Below are positions 8,541 to 16,989 of a stretch of 64,000 nt of DNA, one piece after another. Made by a program: the position numbers and the translations under genes. This DNA comes from Planctomycetota bacterium (lineage in GTDB: Bacteria > Planctomycetota > Phycisphaerae > Phycisphaerales > UBA1924): NCBI GenBank assembly GCA_024280755.1, contig JAJRPN010000010.1:62001-126000 (forward strand), written 5' to 3'. Position 1 is the stretch's first letter. Every line of letters starts with the position of its first letter. The notes under the pieces are model-generated. The model made no database searches and was not told where the DNA came from. It worked only from the letters and a program-made list of their open reading frames with translations.

Positions 8541-8617
8541 AACGAGCCGCGACCGTGAGGGAGTGGTCTTATTTCCCCGGTTGCAAGAAGACCACTCCCT
8601 CACGGTCGCGGCTCGTT
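8541..8617. repeat. 77-nt inverted-repeat element, copy A (downstream of groEL1)
   Basis: Two perfect 30-nt arms (8541-8570 and 8588-8617) separated by 17 nt. The outer arm reads AACGAGCCGCGACCGTGAGG and continues with GAGTGGTCTT. The RNA of either strand would fold into a very stable hairpin. A diverged copy with the same arm ends lies at 10303-10382, on the other side of groEL1. There is no coding content. It looks like a dispersed REP/MITE-like intergenic element. Confidence 0.85.
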
Positions 8618-8634
8618 AAGTCATTCAATCAAGA

Positions 8635-10248
8635 TCAGCTCACCGCGCCAACAACTGGCTTGGTGTCTTCCTTGAGATCGGTCAGCATCACATCGGTCGT
8701 GAGCATCAAGCCCGAGACCGAAGCTGCGTTGATGATCGCGCTCTTGGCGACCAATGCAGGATCAATAATGCCAGCCTTGACGAGATCGGTGTAGTCACCG
8801 GTCGCGGCGTTGAGTCCGAAGTTGCCTTCTTCTTCAAGCACGGCATCGACCGCGAGGTCGCCATCGAAACCGGCGTTGGTTGCGATCTGGAACGCCGGTG
8901 CAGTCAATGCACGAGCGAGGATCTCGAAGCCGAAGCGTTCGTCGCCCTTGGCCTTCTTGGCTGCTGCTTCGACAGTTGCGATCGCACGGAGCATCGCAAC
9001 GCCGCCGCCGGGGATGTATCCCTCTTTGGCTGCTGCGCGAGTTGCGTGGAGCGCGTCATCGACGAGGTCCTTGGTCGCTTTCATTTCGGTTTCGGACATG
9101 CCGCCGACGCTGATGATCGCTACGCCGCCGGTGAGTTTCGCGTGACGCTCCATGAGCTTCTCGCGATCGTACTCGGAGGTTGACTTCTCGTGCATCGACA
9201 TGATCTGGTTGGCGCGAGCGGCGATGTCCGCCTTCTTGCCGCCACCTTGAACGATGGTGGTGTTGCTCTTGTCGATCACGATGCGCTTGGCAGAGCCGAG
9301 TTCGTTGATCTCAACTGATTCGAGCGAACGCCCAAGATCTTCTGAGAAGTAAGTCCCCTTGGTGAGCACCGCGATGTCCCCGAGCATCGCCTTGCGACGA
9401 TCGCCGAACCCCGGAGCCTTGACGGCTGCGATGTTGAGCATGCCACGAAGACGGTTGACGACGAGAGCCGCGAGTGCTTCGTTTTCTACATCTTCAGCGA
9501 TCAAGAGCAATGGCTTGCCCGAGGTCGCGACCTTGTTGAGCAGTGGCAACAAATCACCGAGGTTGCTGATCTTCTTCTCGTGGATGAGAATAAGAGCGTC
9601 TTCGAGCACGCACTCGCCGGTCTTGGGATCGGTCATGAAGTAAGGCGAAAGGTAGCCCTTATCGAACTGCATGCCTTCGACATAATCAAGGGTTGTTTCT
9701 GCAGCCTTGCCGTCTTCAACTTCGACGACGCCATCAGCGCCGACCTTCGAGATGGCTTCGGCGATCAACTCGCCGACTTCGACATTATGATTCGCTGAGA
9801 CAGTTGCGACCTTCTTGTAATCGCTCTTGCCCTTACAAGGCGTTGCCAACTCGTCGATCGCACTGGCTGCAACTTGTGCCGCCTTGTTGATCCCGCGTTG
9901 GATATGCACCGGGTTCGCACCCGCTGCAACAACCTTGAGCCCTTCGGTAAAGATCGCCTGAGCAAGAACAGTCGCACAAGTGGTGCCGTCGCCCGCTTTG
10001 TCGGCGGTCTTCTTGGCGACCTGATACAACATCTTCGCGCCCATCGACTCGAACGGCGAAGGCAGCTCGACTTCCTTGGCAACCGAGACGCCGTCCTTGG
10101 TGACATGCGGTCCGCCATAGACCTTTTCGATCACGACATGCTTGCCCGCAGGCCCCATGGTGCACTTGACCGCATCGGCGATCTTGTCCACACCTTTTTT
10201 CATTTCGAGCAACGCTTTGTCCTCGAACATAATCTGTTTGGTACCCAT
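8635..10248 (-). CDS. groEL: Chaperonin GroEL, copy 1 (no GGM tail)
   Basis: A 537-residue 60-kDa chaperonin. The ATPase motifs are intact: KDGVSVAKE near residue 51, [12 protein letters not shown] near 86 and [23 protein letters not shown] near 395-415. The apical substrate-binding loop is GYLSPYF, identical in pattern to E. coli (Tyr199, Tyr203, Phe204), and helix I reads EALAALVVN. The C-terminus ends in a charged stretch and VVGAVS, without the usual Gly-Gly-Met repeats that line the cavity floor. It lies 139 nt downstream of groES, with an inverted-repeat element on each side of the gene. It probably works with that GroES and is specialised relative to the copy at 11089-12840. Confidence 0.96.
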   Translation of the reverse strand: MGTKQIMFEDKALLEMKKGVDKIADAVKCTMGPAGKHVVIEKVYGGPHVTKDGVSVAKEVELPSPFESMGAKMLYQVAKKTADKAGDGTTCATVLAQAIFTEGLKVVAAGANPVHIQRGINKAAQVAASAIDELATPCKGKSDYKKVATVSANHNVEVGELIAEAISKVGADGVVEVEDGKAAETTLDYVEGMQFDKGYLSPYFMTDPKTGECVLEDALILIHEKKISNLGDLLPLLNKVATSGKPLLLIAEDVENEALAALVVNRLRGMLNIAAVKAPGFGDRRKAMLGDIAVLTKGTYFSEDLGRSLESVEINELGSAKRIVIDKSNTTIVQGGGKKADIAARANQIMSMHEKSTSEYDREKLMERHAKLTGGVAIISVGGMSETEMKATKDLVDDALHATRAAAKEGYIPGGGVAMLRAIATVEAAAKKAKGDERFGFEILARALTAPAFQIATNAGFDGDLAVDAVLEEEGNFGLNAATGDYTDLVKAGIIDPALVAKSAIINAASVSGLMLTTDVMLTDLKEDTKPVVGAVS

Positions 10249-10302
10249 ATCTGTTACTCCTTTGGAGTTTGATTCTTATTCTGAACGAGTTGCCTCGCTC
10301 TT

Positions 10303-10382
10303 AACGAGCCGCGCCCGTAAGGAAGCGGTCTTCTCTTATCACAACACTTCCAAGCCCCCGCTCCCTCACGGTCGCGGCTCGT
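10303..10382. repeat. 80-nt inverted-repeat element, copy B (between groES and groEL1)
   Basis: An imperfect inverted repeat: left arm from 10303 (AACGAGCCGCGCCCGTAAGG...) and right arm ending at 10382 (...CCTCACGGTCGCGGCTCGT). The right arm matches copy A at 8541-8617 closely, with CGAGCCGCG at both tips. The left arm carries several substitutions, so copy B is older or degraded. It ends 6 nt before the groES stop and lies in the transcribed leader of groEL1. Confidence 0.8.
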
Positions 10383-10387
10383 CAGAA

Positions 10388-10678
10388 TCAGCCTTGCACG
10401 ATGCCCAACAACTCCGATTCACGAAGGATCAAGTGCTCGACACCCTTCACTTCGACTTCGGTCCCGCCGTAGGTTGAGTAGACGACGGTGTCGCCTTTGG
10501 ACACGCTCATTGCTGCGCGTGTGCCGTTGTCGAGGCGTTTGCCCGGACCGACCGCGACGACGACGCCGTGGATTGGTTTTTCCTTGCTCGACTCAGGGAG
10601 GTAAAGCCCCGAAGCGGTGACGGTTTCTGGCTCAACTGGTTTAACCAGTACGCGATCTTCAAGTGGTTTAACTGCCAT
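10388..10678 (-). CDS. groES: Co-chaperonin GroES
   Basis: A 96-residue Hsp10. It opens MAVKPLEDRVLVKPVEPE, has the mobile loop TVTASGLYLPESSKEKP (residues 19-35) that docks on GroEL, and the roof strand GTEVEVKGVEHLILRESELLGIV at the end. The length is normal. It is the only groES in the window, placed between the two groEL genes: the 129-codon gene and groEL2 lie upstream, groEL1 downstream. Confidence 0.97.
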   Translation of the reverse strand: MAVKPLEDRVLVKPVEPETVTASGLYLPESSKEKPIHGVVVAVGPGKRLDNGTRAAMSVSKGDTVVYSTYGGTEVEVKGVEHLILRESELLGIVQG

Positions 10679-10696
10679 TGTATAAATACCTTTGTG

Positions 10697-11086
10697 TTAT
10701 TGTGTGAATTGAGCAAAACCAAATGGCTGCTTCTCTTCCGGTAATGCTTCGATTGCTTCTGGAGGAAACTCTTCAAGTGAAGAAATTTCAGAGCACTGAA
10801 CGATTAACTTGTAGTGCACACCATTAGTCGGATAAGCAGCGATGACTGCCAACCAGCCTGACGGGCAAACGCGAGAGCCTTGAAAACCTACGAGCCAGTG
10901 TGCATCGCCATTCTTCAATCTAAGTCGCATATAGAACTGAGTGTCGTCTTTGTAAAGAGGCTGATGCTCATCGAATGAATTCGGAGTTATCCCCTCCACC
11001 AACTTGTTTAGAGTTTCCCGGGCCCCAATGACTGTTTCATAATTACCTCCCTCTGAAAAGTAATCGTTTCTCTTGGATTTGTACAT
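10697..11086 (-). CDS. Uncharacterised protein between groEL2 and groES
   Basis: A 129-residue soluble protein, MYKSKRNDYF at the start. Its ATG is 2 nt after the groEL2 stop, and it ends 18 nt before groES, so it is inside the chaperonin operon. The middle is beta-rich with aromatic residues (FYMRLRLKNGDAHWLVGFQG, then SGWLAVIAAYPTNGVHYKLIV), and the end is acidic (LEEFPPEAIEALPEEK). No known domain is recognised. The ribosome-binding site is weak, consistent with reinitiation after groEL2. An internal GGGAGG plus ATG at 11040 is out of frame and gives only ten codons. Confidence 0.7.
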   Translation of the reverse strand: MYKSKRNDYFSEGGNYETVIGARETLNKLVEGITPNSFDEHQPLYKDDTQFYMRLRLKNGDAHWLVGFQGSRVCPSGWLAVIAAYPTNGVHYKLIVQCSEISSLEEFPPEAIEALPEEKQPFGFAQFTQ

Positions 11087-11088
11087 AT

Positions 11089-12840
11089 TTAGAATCCCAT
11101 CCCGCCCATGCCTGGCATTCCGCCCATGCCACCCATACCCGGCATGCCGCCGCCCATGCCACCCATTCCGCCCATGCCTTCTGGGCCAGCGGTAACTGGT
11201 TCGGCCTTCTCGGGCTTGTTGGTGATGACACAGTCCGCCGCGAGCAACATCGTCGCGACCGAGCCGGCGTTGATCAATGCACTGCGATCGACCTTGGCTG
11301 GGGTAATCACGCCGGCTTTGATCAGGTCTTCGTAGGTGTCGGTCAACGCGTTGTAGCCGTTGGATCCTTCTGCTTCGGCGACCTTGGCAACAACAACCGA
11401 GCCCTTGGCACCGGCGTTCTCAGCAATGGTGCGGAGGGGAACGGCCAACGCACGGTAGACAACATTCATGCCCGTCGCGAAGTCGAACTTGTTCTGCCCG
11501 ACATCTTCGCTGGTCACTTCTTTGGACTTGCCATAGACAGCCTTCCACTCGCGGGTGCCGGCGATCGCGTCCTGTGCACGGATGAACGAAACGCCTCCGC
11601 CAGGAACAATGCCCTCGGCGAGTGCCGCGCGTGTCGCGTGCAACGCATCTTCGACGCGTGCCTTTTTCTCTTTAAGTTCTGCTTCGGATGCTGCACCAAC
11701 ATTGACCTGTGCCACGCCACCGGATAACTTCGCGAGACGCTCTTGGAGCTTCTCACGATCGTAATCCGAACTCGAAGCGTCGATCTCACGGCGGATAGTC
11801 GCGATGCGTTCTTGGATATCCTTGGTCGAGCCAGCACCTTCGATGATGACGGTGTTGTCCGCGGTGATTTCGATCTTCTTGGCCATCCCGAGTTGGGAGA
11901 GTTCGATTTTGTCGAGATCAGTCGCGAGATCCTTCATGAACGCTTCGCCGCCGGTGAGGCATGCGATGTCCTGAAGCATCGCCTTGCGACGATCGCCATA
12001 GCCCGGAGCCTTGACGGCTGCGATTTGCAGCGTGCCTCGGAGCTTGTTGATGACGAGTGTCGAGAGTGCTTCGCCGGTGATGTCCTCAGCGATGATGACC
12101 AAAGGCTTCTTGGCACCCATGACTTTTTCGAGCAACGGAACCAGTTTCGTCAGGTTATCAATCTTGTCCTCGTGGACGAGGATGAGCGCCTTATCGAACT
12201 CGACCTTCATGCCGTCTGGGTCGGTGGCGAAGTTTGGCGAAAGGAACCCGCGATCAAACTGCATGCCTTCGACGACGGTGACTTCTGTATCGAAGCCCTT
12301 GCCCTCTTCAACCGTGATCACGCCGTCCTTACCGACCTTTTCAAAGGCATTCGCCATGATCTTGCCGGTTTCTGGATCGTTATTCGCCGAGATGGTCGCG
12401 ACATTCTGGATGTCCTTCTTGCCACTGATCGGGGTCGCCATGTCGTTGATGGCTTTGGTCGAGACCTCAATGCCCTTCTTCATGCCTCGCACGAGTGCGT
12501 TGGCATCAACGCCCGCAGCGATGTAGCGGAGACCTTCTTTGAACAATGCTTCAGCCAGCACAGTCGCGGTGGTCGTGCCATCGCCTGCATCGTCTGAGGT
12601 CTTGGAGGATGCTTCTTTGACGAGCATCGCGCCCATGTTCTCGGCCTTGTCGAGCAGTTCGACTTCTTCTGCGACCGATACGCCGTCTTTGGTGACGGTT
12701 GGGCCGCCCCATGACTTGTCGATGACCGCGTTGCGTCCGCGCGGGCCGAGGGTCACTTTGACGGCTGCTGCGAGTTTTTCAACCCCTGCGAGCAATGCCT
12801 GGCGTGCTTCGATGTCGAATGTCAGTTCTTTCGTTGCCAT
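11089..12840 (-). CDS. groEL: Chaperonin GroEL, copy 2 (long GGM tail)
   Basis: A 583-residue GroEL. Nucleotide-binding motifs are [23 protein letters not shown] and [23 protein letters not shown]. It ends in a long run of GGM and PGM repeats, the flexible tail that lines the folding chamber. A 15-20 residue insertion near 430 ([19 protein letters not shown]) enlarges the equatorial region. The apical loop is GFLSPNF: the residue equivalent to E. coli Tyr203 is Asn, a change at a substrate-binding position. The start has GGAGA 9 nt upstream. It heads the operon groEL2, 129-codon gene, groES, groEL1. No CIRCE element was seen upstream. Confidence 0.96.
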   Translation of the reverse strand: MATKELTFDIEARQALLAGVEKLAAAVKVTLGPRGRNAVIDKSWGGPTVTKDGVSVAEEVELLDKAENMGAMLVKEASSKTSDDAGDGTTTATVLAEALFKEGLRYIAAGVDANALVRGMKKGIEVSTKAINDMATPISGKKDIQNVATISANNDPETGKIMANAFEKVGKDGVITVEEGKGFDTEVTVVEGMQFDRGFLSPNFATDPDGMKVEFDKALILVHEDKIDNLTKLVPLLEKVMGAKKPLVIIAEDITGEALSTLVINKLRGTLQIAAVKAPGYGDRRKAMLQDIACLTGGEAFMKDLATDLDKIELSQLGMAKKIEITADNTVIIEGAGSTKDIQERIATIRREIDASSSDYDREKLQERLAKLSGGVAQVNVGAASEAELKEKKARVEDALHATRAALAEGIVPGGGVSFIRAQDAIAGTREWKAVYGKSKEVTSEDVGQNKFDFATGMNVVYRALAVPLRTIAENAGAKGSVVVAKVAEAEGSNGYNALTDTYEDLIKAGVITPAKVDRSALINAGSVATMLLAADCVITNKPEKAEPVTAGPEGMGGMGGMGGGMPGMGGMGGMPGMGGMGF

Positions 12841-13155
12841 GATCTGATTTCTCCGAAACGGGCGGTATGCCCGGATTGTGTCTCTTTAAGATGATGCGAT
12901 AGCGCACCGTCTGCCCAATACCTATGGCAATCCCTGTGCCAACCCGGCTCACCATATCCCCCCTACCGATGCCGATCGGACTCTGTTTCACCACGCTCCC
13001 CCTGCCTCTGGTGTCATCCGACGGAATTCTCATGTCAAACTGGCAGGTTTAAACCGCTCAATAGAACCCACGAAGTGGGTTTGGGCATGCTATCATTGAA
13101 CTCGATTCGCTAGGAAGGCGATCGGACTCGTTTATCCCTCTGGACGGACACCCAA
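12841..13155. other. Divergent promoter region between groEL2 and nuoA
   Basis: 315 nt without a gene. It must carry the groEL2 and nuoA promoters. A search by eye for the CIRCE inverted repeat (TTAGCACTC-N9-GAGTGCTAA) found none. A short 7-bp hairpin, AACCCAC-GAA-GTGGGTT, lies at 13065-13081, and a 10-bp palindrome GGTTTAAACC near 13046. A TATCAT at 13091-13096 might be a nuoA -10 box, without a good -35. Confidence 0.5.
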
Positions 13156-13554
13156 ATGTACACACTCGCCGAAGCAAACGAAATCAGTGCCTACCTCCCT
13201 GTACTCCTGATGATCATCGGAGCTGCCGGCTTTGCTGGTGCCAACCTCCTATTCTCGTTTATCCTTGGCCCACGCCGAGCGGGCGAACGCAAAGGCGAAA
13301 CCTACGAATCTGGTATGGACGCTGTCGGCACCGCCCGTAAACGCTTTAATATCCGCTTCTATCTCATCGCGATGGTTTTCCTCGTCTTCGATGTCGAGAT
13401 CATCTTTCTTTACCCTTGGGCCCAGACATTTACCAGCCTCGACCCGATGAGTGACTCCTCACAAATCTGGCTTCTCCGTATCCTCTTCTTCCTCTTCACC
13501 ACCCTCGTCGCCTACATCTACGGCTATCGCAAGGGCGTGTTTAAGTTCGATTGA
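13156..13554 (+). CDS. nuoA: NADH-quinone oxidoreductase subunit A
   Basis: A 132-residue membrane subunit of respiratory complex I with three transmembrane helices (about residues 13-37, 68-90 and 102-124). The family signature is clear: GERKGETYESGMDAVG in the first loop, RFNIRFYLIAMVFLVFDVEIIFLYPWA in helix 2. The conserved Cys of the loop in many homologues (YECG) is replaced by Ser (YESG), as in numerous bacteria. No nuoB or other nuo gene follows; the next gene is a DUF2752 protein. It is therefore a separated complex I gene or part of a split nuo set. Confidence 0.93.
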   Translation: MYTLAEANEISAYLPVLLMIIGAAGFAGANLLFSFILGPRRAGERKGETYESGMDAVGTARKRFNIRFYLIAMVFLVFDVEIIFLYPWAQTFTSLDPMSDSSQIWLLRILFFLFTTLVAYIYGYRKGVFKFD

Positions 13555-13621
13555 TCGACCCGATTCCAACAGACGAACCGAAGATACAGGGATCTAATGG
13601 GCATTTGAGGCGTACATCCAT

Positions 13622-14089
13622 ATGCAGATGAACCAACCAGGCCCACGACAAACCGAACGCACCGAGCCTCTGCGTGCAACACTCGGCGACCGGATCGGCG
13701 CAGGTGTCATCGCAGTCCTCTGCCTCGCCGTATTATCCTTGGGCGCATGGCTTAACCCGGCAGCAGAAGGGCACGGCACACACAAACAACTCGGACTCGC
13801 TCCGTGCATGTGGGCAGTCGCGCTCGACAAACCCTGCCCAACCTGTGGCATGACGACCTCGTTCTCGCATGCGGGCGAAGGCTCATGGATACAAGCAGCC
13901 AAGACCCAACCGATGGGCGCGTTGCTCGTGCTGATGACCGCAACCGTTTTCTGGGGAGCAATGGTCCAGACAATCACAGGCGCACGGATCAACACGATTA
14001 TCCAACCCGCGCTCTCGCCTCGAACCTTCCTCGTCTTTGGACTCTTGCTCCTCGGCGCATGGTTTTATAAAATCGCGACATGGCATTAA
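13622..14089 (+). CDS. DUF2752 membrane protein
   Basis: A 155-residue protein with three predicted transmembrane segments (about 27-45, 98-117 and 135-150). It contains the DUF2752 signature, CPTCGMTTSFSHAGEG, in the loop after the first segment; the paired cysteines suggest metal or redox chemistry. The ATG at 13622 has GAGG 11 nt upstream; a second ATG two codons later is possible. It is 67 nt after nuoA. The function of the family is unknown. Confidence 0.82.
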   Translation: MQMNQPGPRQTERTEPLRATLGDRIGAGVIAVLCLAVLSLGAWLNPAAEGHGTHKQLGLAPCMWAVALDKPCPTCGMTTSFSHAGEGSWIQAAKTQPMGALLVLMTATVFWGAMVQTITGARINTIIQPALSPRTFLVFGLLLLGAWFYKIATWH

Positions 14090-14135
14090 CTTGCCCTTAC
14101 ACACTTGCCCTTACCCACTTGGTAAACACACCGCT

Positions 14136-14807
14136 ATGAATATACGACACATCACATCTCGCTTGCTCTTCACCGTCTGCGCCATCCTGATCGGCTCTCA
14201 GCTTTCTGGCTGCATCATCGGTGCTGCAATTGGCGGCATGATGGAATCTGCACACCGCACCGGCAAGCATGAAGTCGAACTCGAATACCTCGGTATCGAA
14301 GGACACTCCTTTACAATCGTCGTCAGCGCAAACCGACTCATCGAAGCGAACAATCCAGGCATCTCCGCTCGGCTCACTGAACGAATCAACAACCGACTCA
14401 TTCAAAACGCAAACCCATCGTTCGCTATCCCATCCCAAGACTTACTCTCCGTGCTGTACAACTATCCCCAATGGATCGCCATGCCCCGAGGCGAAGTCGC
14501 CGAGATGCTCGAAGTTGAACGCTTGATTGTGTTCGAACTTATCGAGTACAGCTTGCACGAACCGGGCAATCAATACATCTGGGATGGATCGGCTGCTGGA
14601 ATCGTTACCGTCTACGAATCAGACTCGGGTTTTCCAGATGATCCGGTCTTCGAAAAAACAATCCGAATCAAGTTCCCCGACTCGCGAGGCTTCATGCGCA
14701 ACGATATCCCAGAAGCAGCAGTCACCACAGAACTCGCCAACCGCCTGACCAACCGGATCGCATGGCTCTTCTACACACACGAAGAATCCAATATCCTCCC
14801 ATACTGA
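14136..14807 (+). CDS. Lipoprotein, CsgG/TolB-N-like (first of a pair)
   Basis: A 223-residue predicted outer-membrane or periplasmic lipoprotein. The signal peptide runs from MNIRHITSRL to the lipobox SQLSGC, with lipidation at Cys26. A longer frame reaches upstream, but it would overlap the DUF2752 gene and lacks a signal. The mature part alternates strands and helices: LTERINNRLIQNANPSF, then a VERLIVFELIEYSL strand, then YIWDGSAAGIVTVYES. This resembles nucleotide-binding-like folds seen in CsgG/TolB N-terminal domains. It is 7 nt before a second lipoprotein of similar architecture. Exact role unknown. Confidence 0.72.
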   Translation: MNIRHITSRLLFTVCAILIGSQLSGCIIGAAIGGMMESAHRTGKHEVELEYLGIEGHSFTIVVSANRLIEANNPGISARLTERINNRLIQNANPSFAIPSQDLLSVLYNYPQWIAMPRGEVAEMLEVERLIVFELIEYSLHEPGNQYIWDGSAAGIVTVYESDSGFPDDPVFEKTIRIKFPDSRGFMRNDIPEAAVTTELANRLTNRIAWLFYTHEESNILPY

Positions 14808-14814
14808 GTATCAC

Positions 14815-15480
14815 ATGAACACATACACACGCATAATCAAGCCAGCATTCCTATCTGCATGCATCCTCGCAGCACTCACTCTCATCCCCGGGTGTAATGT
14901 GATCACCCCGATCGCGTTTGCGATTCATGGCCCAGAGAAAATCATGCCGGCTTATACACTCGAAGAAAACGCGAAGACCGTTATCTTCGTCGACGATCCC
15001 TCAAGCCAGATCACCCAACGCCGACTTCGATATGCCATTGCAGACCGTGCAACCAAAGAACTCCTCGCCAAACGAGTCCTCGTCGACATGCTCGACCCAC
15101 GAGGAATCCTCACCGCTGCAAGCAACGAACGCTACGGCGAACAAATGAGCATCGCCGAGCTCGGAAAATCAGTCGGCGCAGACATCGTCATCTACGCCGT
15201 CGTCACCGAGTTCTCACTCTCCCCAGAGACCGGAGCATACATCCCACGCACAAGTATGCGCGTCAAGGTCATCGATGTCGCCAGCGGCCAACGCCTTTGG
15301 CCCAACAGCGAGATGGGACTCGTCGCCAATATCCAAATCCCCCAAAAGCCGGGATCATTCCCTAGCACCACCGGCGCAAGGCTTGAGATGGAACAAAGCC
15401 TCTCAGGCAGAGCAGGGCTTGGACTCTCGCAACTCTTCTACAAGCACGAAATCACAGAAACGGTTTTGTTTAACAGGTGA
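14815..15480 (+). CDS. Lipoprotein, CsgG/TolB-N-like (second of a pair)
   Basis: A 221-residue lipoprotein with signal peptide and lipobox LTLIPGC (lipidated Cys27). The mature domain shows KTVIFVDDPSSQITQRRLRYAIADRATKELLAKRV, then IAELGKSVGADIVIYAVVTEFSL and MRVKVIDVASGQRLWPN. That order (helix for a family-specific subunit contact, a VGADIVI strand, and a closing DVASGQRLW strand) is reminiscent of CsgG-type secretion lipoproteins and of PEGA/TolB-associated lipoproteins. It overlaps the next gene by four bases (GTGA). Likely in one complex with the preceding lipoprotein. Confidence 0.72.
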   Translation: MNTYTRIIKPAFLSACILAALTLIPGCNVITPIAFAIHGPEKIMPAYTLEENAKTVIFVDDPSSQITQRRLRYAIADRATKELLAKRVLVDMLDPRGILTAASNERYGEQMSIAELGKSVGADIVIYAVVTEFSLSPETGAYIPRTSMRVKVIDVASGQRLWPNSEMGLVANIQIPQKPGSFPSTTGARLEMEQSLSGRAGLGLSQLFYKHEITETVLFNR

Positions 15481-16457
15481 TCGATTCCGCCTCCCATCAC
15501 GATGTTATTCATCTGGTCGCTGCGCCGTGCGCGACTCCGGGCTCGGATTCGCTCGGACGAACAATCCCAACCATTCTGTGCGCCAATGCGATCGAGCAAA
15601 ATCTCACTCCACCAGGCAAAGTCATTCTCATCGGCAACAGCTCATGCGAATCACAAGCACGCCTGCTCGGGCTCAACTGGCATGCCCGCCTCGCCCCACC
15701 ATTAGGCAAGCCCGAACTCCTCCGCCGAACAATCAAACGGCTCACCAAGAACGCATCACGCGTCATCTGCTGGAACGATGAACTCGCGACCCTCCTCAAA
15801 GGCATCCCCGCCGAGCTTGACCTCATCTCAACCGCACCAACCAACGCCCCTGCCTATGTCTCCAAACGCGTCACCATCCGCACCTTCGAACAAGCAGATT
15901 GCGACTACTGGATTGACCGAAGCAACGCCGCATCGGTCGACACACTCTTGCCCAAGGCGATCGACAACATCGCCGACACCAGCCGAGATGTATCAAGAGC
16001 ATCGATCAACATTGACAACGACACCATGTGCATCGGCGTGCTCGCCGATCGGCCATCTGATATTGATGCACGCGAGCTCGCCTTCCTCCTCGGGCTACTC
16101 AACGCATCGGGCTACACCCTCACCGGAATCGTCCCCAACACCGCCAGCCATCTCGCTGCTGCCCGCCGCCATCATCGCGGGCTTGGATCCAAGTTCCAAC
16201 TCCTCGTCGCAACCGACCCGATCACCTCACTCTTGCCCGTATTCGATGCACTGATCCACCCATGCTTCGACGGCTCGAGTTCATCAATGCTCATCGAACG
16301 CATGTGCGAAAACGCAGATGTCCCCGTGCTTCGGCTCAAGCACTCAGGCAGAGAAGGGCTCTCAAGAGCACCGGGTGTTGCTGGCCCAATCATCGAACAC
16401 CTCGATGAACTCATCAAAGCAAACGCACAAAGAAACACAGAGCCTGCAAATGTCTAA
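15477..16457 (+). CDS. Degenerate glycosyltransferase-like protein
   Basis: A 326-residue soluble protein starting at a GTG in the GTGA overlap with the preceding lipoprotein. The second half follows the GT-B (GT4) C-terminal pattern: CIGVLADRPSDIDARELAFLLGLLNASG, then PVFDALIHPCFDGSSSSMLIERMCENADVPVLRL, where active enzymes have a PSxxEGFG...EAMAxGxPV motif. The acidic EX7E pair is eroded, so catalysis is doubtful. The first half (VICWNDELATLLKG) is the acceptor-side lobe. It overlaps the phosphatase gene by eight bases. It may be a noncatalytic partner or a distant member of the family. Confidence 0.55.
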   Translation: MIDSASHHDVIHLVAAPCATPGSDSLGRTIPTILCANAIEQNLTPPGKVILIGNSSCESQARLLGLNWHARLAPPLGKPELLRRTIKRLTKNASRVICWNDELATLLKGIPAELDLISTAPTNAPAYVSKRVTIRTFEQADCDYWIDRSNAASVDTLLPKAIDNIADTSRDVSRASINIDNDTMCIGVLADRPSDIDARELAFLLGLLNASGYTLTGIVPNTASHLAAARRHHRGLGSKFQLLVATDPITSLLPVFDALIHPCFDGSSSSMLIERMCENADVPVLRLKHSGREGLSRAPGVAGPIIEHLDELIKANAQRNTEPANV

Positions 16458-16950
16458 CGACAAGCCAATCTCCGTACTCTTCGTGTGCCTAGGAAACATC
16501 TGCCGATCACCACTCGCCGACGGTATCTTCACCCACCTCGTCAACAAACAAGACCTCGCCCACAAGTTCCACATCGACTCCTGCGGCACCGGCGCCTGGC
16601 ATGTCGGCAACCCGCCCGACCCACGCTCAATCCTCACCGCTGCCAAATACAACATCGACCTGACCAATCTCCGCGCCCGCCAGTTCGACGCCGATCGTGA
16701 TCCTGAAGTTTTCGATTGGATCATTCCGATGGACGCATCCAACCACCGCGATCTCATCAAACAAGGCACACCCAAACCCAAAGTCAGGCTCATGCGATCC
16801 TTCGACCCAACCCTCACCGGCAACAAAGCCCCCGATGTCCCCGACCCCTACTACGGCGGCGACGACGGCTTCGATAAAGTCTACGAAATGTTGATGCGGG
16901 CGTGTGAAGGATTGCTCTATGCAAAAACTGATGCCAAACGCAATCAATGA
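16450..16950 (+). CDS. Low-molecular-weight protein-tyrosine phosphatase
   Basis: A 166-residue LMW-PTP. The catalytic loop CLGNICRSP (residues 13-21, C-X5-R-S) and the late general acid in VPDPYYGG (Asp about 133) are intact. In bacteria such enzymes dephosphorylate tyrosine autokinases that control capsule or exopolysaccharide synthesis, or arsenate. The start at 16450 overlaps the previous gene by 8 nt. Context after two lipoproteins and a glycosyltransferase-like gene is compatible with polysaccharide export, but no tyrosine kinase is in the window. Confidence 0.9.
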   Translation: MSNDKPISVLFVCLGNICRSPLADGIFTHLVNKQDLAHKFHIDSCGTGAWHVGNPPDPRSILTAAKYNIDLTNLRARQFDADRDPEVFDWIIPMDASNHRDLIKQGTPKPKVRLMRSFDPTLTGNKAPDVPDPYYGGDDGFDKVYEMLMRACEGLLYAKTDAKRNQ

Positions 16951-16974
16951 TTACCGCTAACAATACACATATTG

Positions 16975-16983
16975 TGCTATGAT
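16975..16983 (+). promoter_or_regulatory. Possible extended -10 promoter for the 16990 gene
   Basis: TGCTATGAT fits the extended -10 consensus TGnTATAAT with one mismatch. It ends 6 nt before the ATG at 16990, so transcription would start at or next to the start codon, giving a leaderless mRNA. The gene has no Shine-Dalgarno sequence, which agrees. No good -35 hexamer was seen. Confidence 0.4.
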
Positions 16984-16989
16984 GTCAGC

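Noticed and set aside
7514-8794. Plus-strand open frame of over 400 codons opposite dnaJ
   Set aside because: It is antisense to dnaJ and the 72-codon gene, with no ribosome-binding site or protein-like pattern.
11011-11040. GGGAGG followed by ATG inside the 129-codon gene
   Set aside because: The ATG is out of frame and opens only ten codons; the GGAGG is part of Glu-Gly-Gly codons of the real gene.
11743-12597. Plus-strand open frame opposite groEL2
   Set aside because: Antisense shadow of a highly conserved gene.
12841-13155. CIRCE heat-shock operator upstream of groEL2
   Set aside because: No copy of the TTAGCACTC/GAGTGCTAA repeat, nor a close variant, was found by eye on either strand.
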